A stretch of 64,000 nucleotides of DNA from Pisolithus tinctorius (GCA_024663395.1 JANFAH010000036.1:186001-250000), one strand, 5' to 3'. Counted from the stretch's first letter, positions 12,001 to 24,844 are shown. Numbers and translations: made by a program. The notes: generated by a model from the letters alone, not told the origin.

Positions 12001-15000
12001 TTTCTTTTCATAATCGACGCCAGTGTACGCCTGCGCAAGGGCTAGCTGCAACAGTACATAAGAGAACGGTTTGCGATGTGGCAGCCATAGATTGAGGAGG
12101 ACATGGGGTAAAGATGAGAGGGATGGAACCGCGACCGAGCATGGATCCCGGATGTTCACACACCCATAGCATCGGAGTTTCACGTCGGAGACAAAAATCG
12201 TGTAAGGTTCAGTTTTGCGCATTGCGCGCCCACAACATTGTTTGCCATTTGAAACTCCGCTTATGACCTGGACCCGAAATTAGGGGGGGTTTAGCGGCCC
12301 GAGTTGGTCCATCGAAACCTGCCTTGCTGTGAGCAGTAGGCCCAGGCCAGCTTTGTGATTCGAAGCTTTATTGTTACACCACAAGGTCACTCCTTCGTTT
12401 GTTGGGCTCGATTCATTGGTGATGATTCTCGTGCCCGCTGTGAATAGCTCCGTGGCGTCTGGGCCGCAGCTGTTTGCCTGACATTGTGAATTGAAGATTT
12501 CATGCGACTATGGATCCAGATTCCAGGAGATACGCAACTTCCTTCGGGTGTGATGCGCGCTTTTGAGAGCAAGTGTTTTATTATATGGTACATATTTCTG
12601 AAACTAAAGTTGGACGTGCAGAAAACATACAGCAAACATCATTTACAGCTCAGCAGCCTCGTCCTCCAAGGTGTTACTAACACCAGCAACCACAATTGCC
12701 ATAACCTGGCGATAGAGCATTTACGCACGTGGAACGGCACTGGATAAGTAACTTACGGTGTCGCGCCTCACACAGCGTCACCAAGTGTGTATGAACGCCT
12801 GTCTCGTTGCATGAGGTGTATGCCGAATGAAGCCAAGAGTGATGACTTACGTGTTGATGCCCTGGAAGTGAACAGGGTCCTCGTCGCCATGCTGGCATTG
12901 TGAACCGACGGCGTAAAATGCCTGTCCTTGGAAATACAGGTAAGCGGACTTGCAATTTGGGCAAATCATTTGAACAGGAAAATTCTGGGAGAGAATGAGT
13001 GTGGAGTTTTCTGATGTCGCCATTTCCAGCCCCTCTGGGACGGCAGGGAAATACTCTGGGTATGTTCCGCTGGACATTGTCGATGCGCTATGGTTCTAGT
13101 GACAACACAACACTTTTTATAAGCCCAGGGTGCGTGCGTGCAATGGGATCTTTACTCAAGCGACGCAGGCCAAGCCTGTTGGATCTGCTGCGAATGGCCA
13201 ACGGCGTCGTGGCGCAGTGAATCATGCAATGAGATCGAGTGGTAAGCAATATCTCTTCACAGGAGCTACGGATGTGCATATTACCAAATTATCAATGCGA
13301 CACCTGCCTTCTGGCATGTTTGCAATCAGATCTGTGAAGAGAAAACGACGAAACCTTGCGGAAAACGACACCCGAAAGTGGTATGTGGAACTGGAGCGGA
13401 GTATACAGAAAATAAAGGTAACCGAAGCTTCCATTCTACTCGGGTTCACTTGAACCATGCATGTCCATGTTCTCATAAGAAGCTCTATTTCCGTCAGGGG
13501 CCTTTGTTCTTCAGTCATCAGCCAGAGCAAGGAATGCAGGCTAAGACGTGGTACTCCACAGGTGCATATGTAGATCTAGTACCCATTTTTCAACTACTAT
13601 ACTGTTGACCAGAATCCTCCTGACCTCAAAACAGGGGAATTTTGTCTTCGGCTGGATCATCTGTTTCCTGTGTGAACCAAACATCTGCAATGTCCATTGC
13701 GATAAGCCGATAACATAGAGTGACTGAGAACGAATTAGAAATCTGAATCATGAGAAATGTTCAACAGCTTTGCTAACAATGGGACCGCTGTGCAGGACAA
13801 ATGCAAACAGTTGGCGGCCATCGTGTCCGCTGAGGAGCAGGCTAACTACAGATATCCGCGCGGTAAAGCCGCACTGCGGAATCAATCTGATCACACTTCC
13901 AGCAGGAATCAAGCTGTACGTATTGCGTACAGATTTCGTCAATAATAGCTAAGTACCCACGTTATTGGACCACAAGCCAACTCGGAAATCATTCGGTAGT
14001 GAGTTGAGGGAAATTAAATTTCCTCTTCAGATGGAGGCAAGTGCCCCAAACAGTGCGCTCCGAGGCTTCTGAAAGCACGCAGAAAATAATCATTAGAGTG
14101 CGCGATACATATCCAGAGCTTAAACTTAACTCTAAACAAGTCCGGGTGACTCCGTAGAAGTAGACGGAACAGGAGCCGGTGGTGGAATGAAATACGTGCG
14201 CGCAAATAGAAAGTCCGACTCGCGATCATGGCTACATGGTAATCACGGCGAATTTCTGCGAGTGATGGCCGTCCTGTCGTGGGTTGCGCGCGGCACGCTC
14301 CTACATATTTCAAAATGTCAAACCATGTCCCGCGAGAGGGAAACACCGCCGCGGGAGCAAGTGAAACGCGTCATCTCAGATCGAACCTGATCTTTCAGAG
14401 CGCAGAGCTGGCTATTGTTATGTTCAGCTGGCAAGAAATAAGGATACTAATGTATATGGGTTAGGAGGGTTGTCTGTGTTTGCTCCGAAGTGAGTTGGCC
14501 ATCCAAAGCATGCACAGCACGTATCTGAGTGGTTCATGTGTCTCAGCTGCATACGTTTCTCCTGGACTTGGACCTGGCTATCTTCGTTCCGAGATTTTGG
14601 ATTCCTAGGTAGATGGGATACGAAGCAAGGCAACTAGGGGAAGGAGTCAGGACGGGGAAGCAGAAGTATACAGACAATGTTACGTCACGTAAGCCTACCG
14701 CCCCGTCGCCACATTGAAAGCGCTCACCTACAGCATAACTTCACCTGCTCATCAGCGGCAGTCCTTCAAAAGTCTGCCTCCATTAACGATACCCAATTCC
14801 ATGACAACAGGCAAAAAAAAAGAGCAGAGCAGCTTTCCTCTAAGGACGTGCAGACATTACAGAAGAATATTGACGACTTGATCGAGTGTACACAGATCAT
14901 TCGAATAACGAGTGCGAAGCACTCGTTCATATAATTACTCCCACGACGATGTTGTTGCCTCCCACTCTCCCGCCCGATAACTACTAGGTAAGCTTGTTCG

Positions 15001-16900
15001 CCAAGCCCTTATCAATTTCCTCAGATTCTTCAGTAGTCACCTCACCGACCTATAGCGGACGACGCACCCGTCAGCACACAACCTTCCACCTTCCCATTCA
15101 CTGGCTCATTCATGTGCGATCGATGCGGAGGTGAATCATAGCGGCGACGGGGTGGCGAGTCTCGCTTTCCCATCATGTGAGTATCAGTGCCGACGAGGTG
15201 AGGGAGATTGACAAGGGGAAGATGGCAAACATAAGTCCTCGCGATATTGGTCTCGTCCGTATGTGCAATCATGTTCCTGTGTGTAGTCCCCGTCATGTTG
15301 AACACACAGCCAAGTCTAGTAGCTGTGCAAGCCAAGCCCTGAACTATGGCCTTTGCTGTAGTCCCTCTGTGAAGTTGGTGAGTGTCAGGCACACCATCAA
15401 GAATCCACAGATGTGTCAGTAAAACTCCAAGTCTGAGCCCGACCCAAAGTCATCCAATGAATCAGAATCCGAAACGAGCAGCCTTGCTCCAACAATGTCA
15501 GTGCGCAGTATTGTTCCAGGCGAATTCCGGGAAGAGGGAGCCGAGATAGACGCCGTACTTACAGCAATAGACAACGATGCTGAGTCGCGAGAACTCATGG
15601 GCGTGCTTGTGTATGTTGTGTAGGAAGCAGACCCGCGTTCGACGTGAAACTGAGACGAGCATTGATAGACTTCTTAGAGGTCTTGTCACAACCTGACAAA
15701 GCTTGTTGTTCATCGTTGCTCGTGACTGCGAAGGTGCGCGCACCGCCAGCGTCACTTGCAACATCCACTGCACCAGAACGGTCATGTTCCTCTCACATTT
15801 TTCCTTTGTGTTTCCCCTGCGACAGAATTTCCCTCCCTGCAATGCTTCCAAGGGTGTTAGGGCAGTTCATGCAGATGCGGTTGCCAATACTTGCACAGAT
15901 ACGGGCAGCCGTGGTGGATAGACCGTCTGCACTCCGTATAACTTCAGCGTGAGCATCGTTGTCCATGCCTGATCAACCCTCCCATGTTCTGCAGAGGAGA
16001 GAATGAGCAACACTCGACAAGAGATGGGGACGTGATTGGTGGGCAAGATTCCTGTTCTGATTATGGACGGATTGGTGGAGTCGTGCGGTAGGGGCACCAT
16101 CAGCGAGCTTCAGAAACTGATGCGTAGATGTGGTTGGTGAGAAGGGGGGAGAGAGGAGCATGTACATGGTTGGAGTGTGATGCAAGCGCCGGGTCGGGGA
16201 CCGCACAAAGATTTGTCGCCTTTGGTATCCCATTTTAGAGGGTCAAAGACCCTAACTACTTATCTCGAACTCGACATGTTGCTGAAGCAAGAAATGAGCA
16301 ACAAAACGTGGCGACACGGGGAAACTCGCTTTGCGTCGTCGTCGTCATCGAGTCAGACTTGCCATCGACTGCCTCGATTATCCAAGGGCTATCAGGAACC
16401 TTATTTTCGGCGTTGGTGACTACTATGACTATAGTGGAGTCCTCTTCCTCGGGAAGACAATTACCGCCCTGCAATTGGTTGGATTATCTCGATTGACGGG
16501 GCGTTTGTCCCGGCGTGGTGTCCTTAGTTCGGCTACGCCGACGAGTCTCTTGTGTGTTGACGTTGGCCGGGTTTTGAATGGTGTCAGAGGATGATTTGGG
16601 GTGTGAATTCCTGGGCAGAACGTCTGAGAGCACTAAAGCAATACGGATGGGGCAACGAGGTGGTCGAGGGGCAGTCTACACCCAATGGTGACACTCGGTT
16701 AAGACCACTTACAACTTCACTGCCCTAGTCTAAAAACATCTTCTGTACTAAATAGCCCACGACTTACTTAAAGGTGACATGGACTGGAGAAACAAATCAG
16801 ATTGTAATCAAATGGCTAGTACTACAAACATCAAACCATTATGTGCCAGGGAGGGATATAATGAGAGGAGAGAAATGATCGGGGAGTAGCTTCACATCAC
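9040..16900. other. 7.9 kb without a supportable gene; exon-like islands only
   Basis: No long frame and no recognised domain. Several short stretches look protein-like, all on the plus strand: 9119-9277 (52 codons, begins MPEGVLVTDF), 9712-9772 ending at a GTAAGT, 10905-11010, 11690-11848, 13757-13870 and 15418-15612 (begins NSKSEPDPKSSNESESET). They lie in different frames with stops between them. Donor-like GTAAGT signals follow some of them (9398, 9773, 10307). This could be an intron-rich gene that has decayed, or chance. On the minus strand 12847-13077 encodes a Cys-containing stretch with CPNCKSAY. I could not join these into a model. Confidence 0.4.
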
Positions 16901-16979
16901 ATCACCCCTGCAGTTGCTTCTCAATCGTCTCCCAAGTTCGCCAATACTGGTGTCGATAACTGACCAGGATAACGCATCC

Positions 16980-17797
16980 TTATTTGGGGGTTCATCCATG
17001 CGACGACTGCTCTCCACAAGGGCTCCCGCAGCGGTGGTAGAGGTTGCGCCTGAAGGCAGGTTGGGTCCCCGAGCGCCTGCCAGCGTGTATGATCGTCTGC
17101 ATCATTGCATGGGCTGACGACAAGTAGGGTGAAGAAGAGTGACCAGTGACCTACGGGTTGACACCATCGTAATGTACCGGCGTCTCCAGGTCATGAGGGC
17201 AAGAGTGCAGATTGCGATAGAACGTCGTCAATGAATGATATACTCGTTTCCGCACTTCCTGTAGATTAAGTGCTTCACTTTCAAAGGGGAAGCCACGAAT
17301 TCCAGGCTTTCCACAAGGTCCGTTCGAGACATTGTTCGGGGAGCAGCAAGAGCCATTGAGCGGCTTTCTTCCCTAAGGCAAACAGCTTATAGATCGGCAT
17401 CTTGGGCCATACCAGGACGCTTGCCATCTGACGCACATAGGGTAAGAGTTTAACAACATCGTTGAAACCCACGGAGGAACAGTTGTATGTAGTCGCCTGC
17501 TACCAGGCGGGCGCAGTTTTGCCACTCCTGATCATCGATCTCGTGATTTCACCGTGAAATATTGACCATAAACTGGCACTACACGCGGACGGTGAGTCAA
17601 GCTGTGCGCCACCTTTCGTGCCTTGAAAACTTCAGGACTGGGGGTATAGATCCTGAGTGGGCCCGTTGCACATATGGCACAAACCCGTACTTATTGGTTG
17701 ATTATAACTCCACTCGCCTTGGACCTTGACCAGAAACCTGCATCGTGGAACGATGGATTTGATTGACGACTTTCCATTTCCTAGGTACCGCGGGGTT
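16980..17797. repeat. member of the diverged long-repeat family, interrupted by the copia insertion
   Basis: This stretch matches about 33765-34575 collinearly but with clear divergence. Shared landmarks are GAGGTTGCGCCTG, GTGACCTACGGGTTGACACCAT, AAAGGGG.AGCCACG and CCTGATCATCGATCTCGTG. The family continues after the copia element: TTATTACCTCCGC occurs at 30924 and again at 34619. So the retrotransposon landed inside a repeat unit. Confidence 0.7.
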
Positions 17798-17802
17798 CAT
17801 TG
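17798..17802 (+). repeat. copia target-site duplication, left
   Basis: CATTG here is repeated directly at 30855-30859, immediately outside the two LTRs. A 5-bp duplication is the usual size for copia-type integration. Confidence 0.85.
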
Positions 17803-18271
17803 TTACAGATAAATCTATATGAAATAATCTCAGTCGCGCGCGAGTAGCGACAACGTCTGATTGATTTACCTATACGAAATAATCTGGTTACGAGAATGAG
17901 TATAGTAAAGAAACTTGGAAGGTATTCGTGCTCACCTCAGTCGCGCGCGAGTAGCGACAACGTCTGAGGTGACAAAGGTACAGTACGAAGCTATATATCT
18001 CTAAGTGTAACAATACTGAAACCCTTGGGTGTTGAACCCGGAGTTTACATGACAAGGGCGGTCTGTTCAAGACGCGCTACATTCTTTGTAAGTAATAAGA
18101 AACGCGCACATAAGTGCGAGACACAATGAATACAATAGGCGCAAGGGCGCGAAAGTTAATTGCGCGGTTAATAACAATGTAAAGTGTGAGAACCTTAAAA
18201 CGGAAAGTAATTCTCACGTCTCGGAGCGGACACGTTCGGAAAGGACTACATACGACTTGCCAAATCTAACA
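17803..18271 (-). repeat. copia 3' LTR
   Basis: This LTR is 469 bp. Read on the minus strand it begins TGTTAG and ends CTGTAA. It differs from the other LTR at 13 positions by my count, all transitions in a CpG context. A TATA-like CTATATATCT lies at 17991-18000. It contains an internal repeat: CAGTCGCGCGCGAGTAGC followed by GACAACGTCTGA occurs at about 17831 and again at 17938. Confidence 0.95.
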
Positions 18272-18280
18272 CTCCCCCTC
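18272..18280 (-). promoter_or_regulatory. polypurine tract of the copia element
   Basis: On the minus strand GAGGGGGAG sits directly against the 3' LTR. This is the expected primer site for plus-strand DNA synthesis. The gag-pol stop codon (18279-18281) overlaps it. Confidence 0.8.
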
Positions 18281-21062
18281 AAGTTGGACGTAGACCTAGC
18301 TCGACGGCGAAGTGTTTCACTTTGGGCGATGGCAAGGCTTTCGTCAAGGTATCGGCAATCATATCGGCGGTCAGGCAATAGATCAAACGGATCTTGCCAT
18401 TCTCGATGACCCAGCGGATAAAATGAAAACGTATGTCGATATGTTTGGTGCGCGCGTGGTACTGATGGTCTTTCATGAGCACGATAGCAGATTGATTATC
18501 GGAGAACAACGTGGTCGGCTCGACGAGTGGCCCAAATAGCTCTCCGATGAGCGACCGAAGCCATAAGGCTTCCTTGGCCGCGTGGGTAGCTGCCACGTAC
18601 TCGCTCTCCGTCGTTGACAGCGAGACGATTTCTTGTCGTTTAGAAGACCACAATACCGCTCCGCCATCGATGAGGAATGCGTACCCAGAGACCACTCTAC
18701 GGTCCTCAGCCATGCTACCGTCTGCATCTGCGTATCCAACGAGCGCATTAGGCGTTCCGCCATACGTTAACCTCAAGCCTTTGGTTCCTAGAAGGTAACG
18801 ATAAATTCTTCTAACCGCTTCCCAGTGGGGAATTCCAGGGTTTCCGGAGAAACGAGAGACGGTGGTCACGGCATACGAGATATCGGGACGAGTGCTGAGT
18901 GAGGTGTACATCAGCGAACCGACAGCTTCGCGGTACAGTATGTGTTTCATCGCAGCGTATTCAGCGCCGGTAGAGGGTGACTGACCCGAGTGAAGCTTTG
19001 TACTAGGTTCCATGGGGTTTGATACAGGCTTCAACTCATTGAAACCGAAACGGTGTATGATCGATTTGATGTAGGGTCGCTGGCACAGTGAGATAGTGCA
19101 TTCATCTCGATTTCTGGTGACCTCTATCCTGAGCAACCAATGGAGCTCACCAAGGTCAGTTATCTCGACGTACTTTCCAATATCCCTTTTGAACTCATCG
19201 ATCTCGCTTAGGAGCGTAGCGGCGATGGTGCAGTCGTTGACGTGTATGACGATGATCATGAGCTCGCCGGTGCTGCGACATCGGAAGTATACGGCTTGGT
19301 CAACGGAGCATTGGGTAAATTTTAACTCGTCTACTAATATTTCGACTAGCCTCTGGTACCAGTGACGACCGCTTTGCTTTAGGCCGTACAGGGTTTTGCG
19401 AAGACGGCAGACTTTGCGCGGATGATCGGCAGATTCGAATCCGGGAGGCTGGCGCATGTAGATGATTTCATCGTTGGTGAGTGTGCCGTTTAGATATGCC
19501 CCTTTGATGTCAATCTGATGGAGTTCTAGATCGGAGCGAGCGGCCATCGCGAGCACAACTTGGATGGATGCGAGCGTTGCTACCGGTGCGAACGTGTCGA
19601 AGTAATCGACACCTTCAACCTGCGAAAAGCCTTGGGCTACAAGCCTGGCTTTGTGTCGCACAACGTTTCCAGCGGCGTCTTTCTTAGCGCGGAAAACCCA
19701 TTTGGAACCTACAACATTGGCACCAGGAGGTAAGTCAACAAGTTCCCAGGTTCCTGCGTCTCGCAACGTGGCTAACTCTTCTCTTATTCCATCTTCCCAT
19801 TGCGGCCAATCGGGATGGCGATGAGCTTCAGCTAGCGAGCTGGGCTCGAGGGCTTCTGTCTCAGCGGTGACCTCGTCCATAGCCATAGCGAGGTTGACGT
19901 GACATAAGTCATCATCCGAGTCTTCAACGATAGATGCAAGTAGGGCAGCAGCTTCTTCCTCCCCTTCAAGTCTGATGGGGTTGGAACGTTCTTCAACAAC
20001 GGTAGGTAGCTGAACTCCCTTAGGTATCTCTGGTGTGCCGCGACGGTTAGTACTTCCCTTGCCAGCGAGGATTTCTGTGAGGCGCTGGCTAGGCCTTCGG
20101 ATTCGCTTTGTAACAGGTGGATCGGCTGGAGGTGGTGAGGGCGTTGGTTGAGCTGGGGTAGTTTGTGGAGAGGCTGGGACTGCTTTTGTCTCTTTGACAG
20201 GAGCTGGAGGCATTAGCATCGCGTTCAGTAAGTTGTCATCTTCTTCCTCCCCCTCGCGAGGTAACGACTCAGCTGAGGAGGGGTTCCAGTATACGTTCCT
20301 CTCGATGGTGACTGACTTCCTTTTGGGCCAGTATACGCGACAGCCATTGGGGCTGTTATCGTCGATCCCAATCCATCGTCCCTCCACGACACGCCCTCCA
20401 AGTTTTGTTCCGCCTTCGACTCGTACCCAGACACTCGAGCCCCATACGCGGACTCGACTAAGATCTGGTTTCTTTCCAGTAGCGGCTTCGAGGGGCGTTC
20501 CACCGTCAAGCGCTTTGGTGGGAGTCCTGTTCTTCAACCAGATGGCGTGCCGTACTGCCTCACCCCAAAGGAAGCGAGGCAAGCCACTCTCGTGCAACAT
20601 AGCATGGACTTTCTCCAGTAAGGTGCGGTTCAATCGTTCAGCGATCCCATTATGCTGTGGGGTGTCATGCATGGTAAGTTTTTGTTTCGTACCGGCTGCC
20701 TTTAGGTATATCACAAACTCCTTTCCTAGGTACTTGCTGCCTCGATCGGAGTGGAGGACTTTTACATGAGCGTCGTGTTGAGTGCGACATACGGCCTCGA
20801 ACTCTTTGTAGGTGTTGAAGGCCTTGCTCTTCTGGCGAAGAAGGTGGATGTAGGTGAGTCGCGTTTTGTCATCGGTGAAGGTGATGTAGTAACGTCGTCC
20901 TCCGAGAGTTTCCACAGGCGCAGGTCCCCAGAGGTTGGTATGTACCTCTTCTGCGAATTCAGTGGCTCGCTCTCCGATGCGTTCCTTTGCGACAGGCTTT
21001 CTGGTCACCTTCGTGTATACGCAAGCTTTGCAGAAGGTTGGTTCGTCTTTTGACAAGTCGAA
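18279..21062 (-). pseudogene. copia gag-pol, 3' part: integrase, reverse transcriptase, RNase H
   Basis: This 928-codon open stretch continues the gag-pol frame beyond the nested transposon. It starts at FDLSKDEPTFCKAC, the end of the integrase zinc-binding region. The integrase core shows FTDDKTR, LHSDRG and HNGIAERLNRTLLE (the D, D and E of the catalytic triad). A proline-rich linker lies near 20100-20220. The RT domain begins around WVFRAKKDAAGN, and RNase H has YADADGSMAEDRR, STTESEYVAA and LFSDNQSAI. The RT catalytic motif reads HVND (codons 19233-19244), where the family has two aspartates. Other unusual residues are R in HWLLRIEV and SK in DRGSKY, where I expect G and GE. All of these are explained by CpG transitions. 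Family role: DNA copying and integration. This part has no start codon of its own. Confidence 0.9.
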
Positions 21063-21069
21063 CTTCAGA
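21063..21069 (+). repeat. target-site duplication of the inner transposon, left
   Basis: CTTCAGA here recurs at 28652-28658 on the other side of the element. If the inverted repeats are taken to start at CAGTG instead of CCCAGTG, a 9-bp CTTCAGACC is also possible. The duplication is longer than the 2-3 bp usual for plant CACTA elements. Confidence 0.8.
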
Positions 21070-21109
21070 CCCAGTGAAAACTCGACATGTCCAGGCGTAG
21101 CCAGAAATG
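21070..21109 (+). repeat. left terminal inverted repeat
   Basis: It begins CCCAGTGAAAACTCGACATG. It pairs with the reverse complement of 28612-28651 over 40 bp, with mismatches at positions 24, 30 and 37. Confidence 0.9.
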
Positions 21110-21322
21110 CTGCGTTATGAATTTCCTATTTAGGACTATTACCCATTCTTAGTTTTTGTTACTCAATCTGATAATGCAACTTTTTTGCGACACGAAGTCC
21201 GCATTGATGCGATGGTCGATAGCAAAAATGCAAAGCAACGCTTTACTAGCTTTACTTCGCATGCATGTGAAGCTTTTCTTTGCCTTGTCCTCCACAACTT
21301 TCCACCAACTGTCGTACTTGCT

Positions 21323-24300
21323 ATGGATCAATACGATTGCGTCTGCACAAAATATGGCTTCGGGCACTTGCACAAGGTGTCCACCCGTACTATGTGGCTA
21401 CAACATCTCAATGAAGCACCAACAAATGAAGAAAGGCAACGTATACGTTTGGCAAGACTCTTGGGAGAGCGTGTTTCCAATATACCGGCTGCCCCAGGTG
21501 CACCAGACTCACCACAGGCTTTTGATGATTCTGTGCCCCCCAGTGTTCGTAGGGCTGAGGCATGCCGTGGACTAGCCAAACGAGCCAAGGAAAACAAGGA
21601 CCCTAACCATTTCATAGGACGGCGCAAGTGCGCCAAAAATGCCCAAGTGCATCCAGAAAACAATACAGAACTCGAGGTATGTTTTATCATCAACTTACTG
21701 ATTGTACAATGTAACTTCTACCATTTCAGAATCTCCACCCACCTGATGGCGATAGACCCGCTTCGCCTTCTCATTTTCCCGACGAAAATATGCCTTCCTC
21801 ACCTCATCATTTTCCTGATGAAAATATGCCTTCCTCACCTCCTCATTTTCCCGATGAAAATACGCCCGATTCGCCTCCTCGTTTTCCCGACGAAAATATG
21901 CATGATTTGCCTCCTCATTTTCCCGACGAAAATTTGCCCAATTCGCCTCCTCATTTTCCCGACGAAAATTTGCCCGACTCACCTCCACGTCCCGTGCAGG
22001 TCGAAATCCACTATGAACGTCGCCCACGTCCCACAATCAACCTTTCAGAATTGCAGGAGAAAGCAGTTCTTCAGGTACTAAAGGATACACTTCATTTTAT
22101 CACAGCTCTTTCGCAAGCAACTTTAGAAGATCCTATCGCGAAGCTGAGTACAGAGTCATTGATACGCCTTCGTAATCCACCCCACCTTCCCATGTCAATC
22201 GATAATCCTGGCCACCGGCACAGTGTATCCGTATATCTTGCTACGGAGCATTCGTCGCAGGAGACATACGAAAAAGTTTGCTGGTCGACGATTCGAAACT
22301 TTCCTACTGCAAATGGTATCGACGACGTACTATCATTCTACAAGGTCGAAACTCTCATAGCACGTCTTACGGGTGTCGAGCATGTCCAGCACAACATGTG
22401 CCCCGACAGCTGCGTTGCATTCACAGGGCCCTATGTTAACCTCGAAGAATGTCCCATCTGCGGGTCTTCTCGCTGGAATCAACAGTGCTTGCAGGGCACC
22501 AGTGGGCGTAACAAGATCCCCGCCAAGACGTTCACTACTATTCCTTTAGGACCACAGCTACAGGCACTCTATCGCAATCCTGCACAGGCTCGCGACATGC
22601 GCTATCTGTATGAGCGCACTCAGCAGCTTCTAGCAGAACTCCGAGAGACTGGATCGATATCAATAATCAATGACATCGTTGCAGGTAAGTTCCGAGAAAT
22701 TACATCCACATCATTAACTGATGATTTCGCTGCAGGGTGGGACTATCTCGGCGTCGTTCTGGATGGCGAAATCCAGGAGAACGACATCGTTCTCTCAGTG
22801 TTGCTCGATGGCGCTCAGTTGTATGAGAGCAAACAGTCTGACTGTTGGCTCTATATCTGGATCATCCTCAATCTATCTCCTGACAAGCGATACAAGAAAA
22901 CGCACGTTCTTCCTGGTGGGTTTATACCCGGACCAAACAAACCCAAGAATCTCGATTCTTTTCTCTTCATCGGCATGCATAATCTCTCTGCACTTCAATC
23001 CGAGGGCCTTCGCATATGGGACTCATCGCGCGATACCAAGTTTCAAGCAAATTTATATCTCCTGTTCACAACAGCGGACGGGCCGGGGCTCGTTTATTGG
23101 GATGGAATGGTTGGTCATAGTGGCAAAAATGGATGTCGCATGTACTGCCCAACACCAGGCCGACGAAAGACTCATGGAACACACTATTATCCCGCACTTC
23201 TGCGACCGCGCGACAATTGCCCTTCTGGAAGTAACCACCCCAACATCGATGTCTTTTGCCTTCCTCTTGGTGGCTCCGGTGACTACGCAGAGAACCTGCA
23301 CCTTATCGTCAGTTCTCCTAGCCAACGACAGTGGGATAAGCGTAAGACCGAGACCGGGATTACCAAGCCGCCTCTCATCTTAGGCTTGAAGCCGACACGA
23401 TCGCTCGGAGTGCCACTGTGTATGACAACGGACCTTATGCATCTCGCCGGTAATCTGTCGGACCTCTTTTTATCCCTGTGGCGAGGTACGATTGAATGCG
23501 CTCCTACTGACGCCAAGGAGTCTTGGGATTGGGCTATCTTTCGTGATGAGGACATGTGGTCTGCCCATGGACTGGCGGTCGAACGGGCTGGCTCCTACAT
23601 CCCAGGCTCTTTCGATCGCAAGCCGCGGAACATCGCAGAGAAACTCAACACTGACTACAAGACCTGGGAATTCCACTTGTATATATTTTGTCTCGCACCT
23701 GCACTTCTTTACCAAATACTTCCTGAGCGCTATTGGACCAACTTCTGCAAGCTCGTTCGCGGCATTCAAATCATGTCCCAGCACCGTATCAAGAAGGAGG
23801 ATCTCGAGCACGCTTACGTGCTCTTTTGCTGCTGGGAGCGCGACTTCGAACTTTTGTACTATAAACTACAGGAGAACCGTCTGCATTTCGTATGCCCATG
23901 TGTTCATCAAGTCCTCCACCTCGTGACAGAGACGATGCACAAGGGACCCCCAATAACGTATGCGCAGTGGACAATGGAGCGAACAATCGGTAATCTGGGC
24001 CAAGAAATCCGCCAACCTTCGCAACCATATGCAAACCTTGCGCAAGAAGGTGTACGGCGAAGCAGGGTATTTATTTCCTTGTTTTTCAGAGTATTGAATG
24101 AAACTGACAACGAACTAAGGTAAACGCGTTACTCGCGAGCATGCCAGAGCTCGATGACAGCAGCACAAGAGGTCCTCCCCGCCTCTCTGTACAGCTAGGC
24201 GGAGGATATGTGCTACTCTTCAAACGAGACAAACGACCGTGGCTTCCCGAAGGACAAGACGCGCTTGTCATAGCCCAATTCCTGGGAGGTCTACAGCGGT

Positions 24301-24844
24301 TCCAGTGGTGGGCTCGCCTACAGCTCCCCAATGGCCAGGTCGTGCGATCACTGTGGCGAGAGCAATTGAAACAGCCAGAAAAACTTCGTGTGTCTCGGAA
24401 TGTCAAGGTGAAATTGTTTTCTTTCAATCGGGAATGATTTTAACAGGATAAAAGTTTATACATGCAGGTCAGGAACATTTTGGTGAGGTCCGATATTTCA
24501 CGAGGCTGGCTACAAGAATGCCAGTCAGTGGACAAATGCCAGATTGCGATGGATTCGTCAACGTCGCGCTCATTCGACTCTACACTCCTCCCGACGACTC
24601 CCTTCTCCTCCTCTCATCGCAAACTGTCGTCTCGTCGAAGCTCACTGAAGAAATCATCGTTGTCGATGTGAAGAAGATCAAGAGCGTCATCGGGATGATC
24701 CCACACAAGCCAACACTCACGTCGGGAATCACAGAAGACCGCTATTTCGTTGTAGAAAAGCCGGGTCTGGATGTCCTACAGCTCGGTATACAGTATAATT
24801 CAAATCGTGATGACGATGACGATGAGGGAGATGACGTAGAATAG
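21323..24844 (+). CDS. CACTA/Tnp2-type transposase
   Basis: Predicted exons are 21323-21676, 21730-22684, 22736-24066, 24120-24407 and 24473-24844, giving 1,099 residues with consistent phases. Introns are 51-65 bp. The third-exon acceptor is needed because the 51-bp intron is open in frame and hides in the raw ORF. The N-terminus has a Cys/His-rich segment (CVCTKYGFGHLH). Residues about 132-203 are a 12-residue tandem repeat (HFPDENMPSSPP-like). A zinc-binding region CPDSC...CPICG follows near 340-362. The core has SVLLDGAQLYESKQSDCW (about 455-472), KYKK-like HVLPGGFIPGPNKPKN and TADGPG (about 549), consistent with catalytic acidic residues. The late segment ITYAQWTMERTIGNLGQEI corresponds to the C-terminal region of En/Spm-type transposases. 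Role: cutting and joining of the element ends. An earlier in-frame ATG exists at 21185; 21323 was chosen as the start next to the conserved Cys segment. Confidence 0.85.
21772..21987 (+). repeat. in-frame 36-bp tandem repeat in the transposase
   Basis: Six units start at 21772, 21808 and every 36 bp after. Each encodes HFPDEN followed by a short Pro/Ser-rich spacer. The period is a multiple of three, so unit gain or loss keeps the frame. Confidence 0.9.

Noticed and set aside
20194..20769. 191-codon plus-strand frame
   Set aside because: It is the antisense shadow of the copia integrase region.
21772..21987. Regularly spaced repeats that resemble a CRISPR array
   Set aside because: They are in-frame codon repeats inside an open transposase exon in a eukaryotic genome, with no variable spacers.
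22721..23383. 220-codon plus-strand frame overlapping the transposase
   Set aside because: It is an alternative frame of the transposase core; the main frame holds the conserved motifs.
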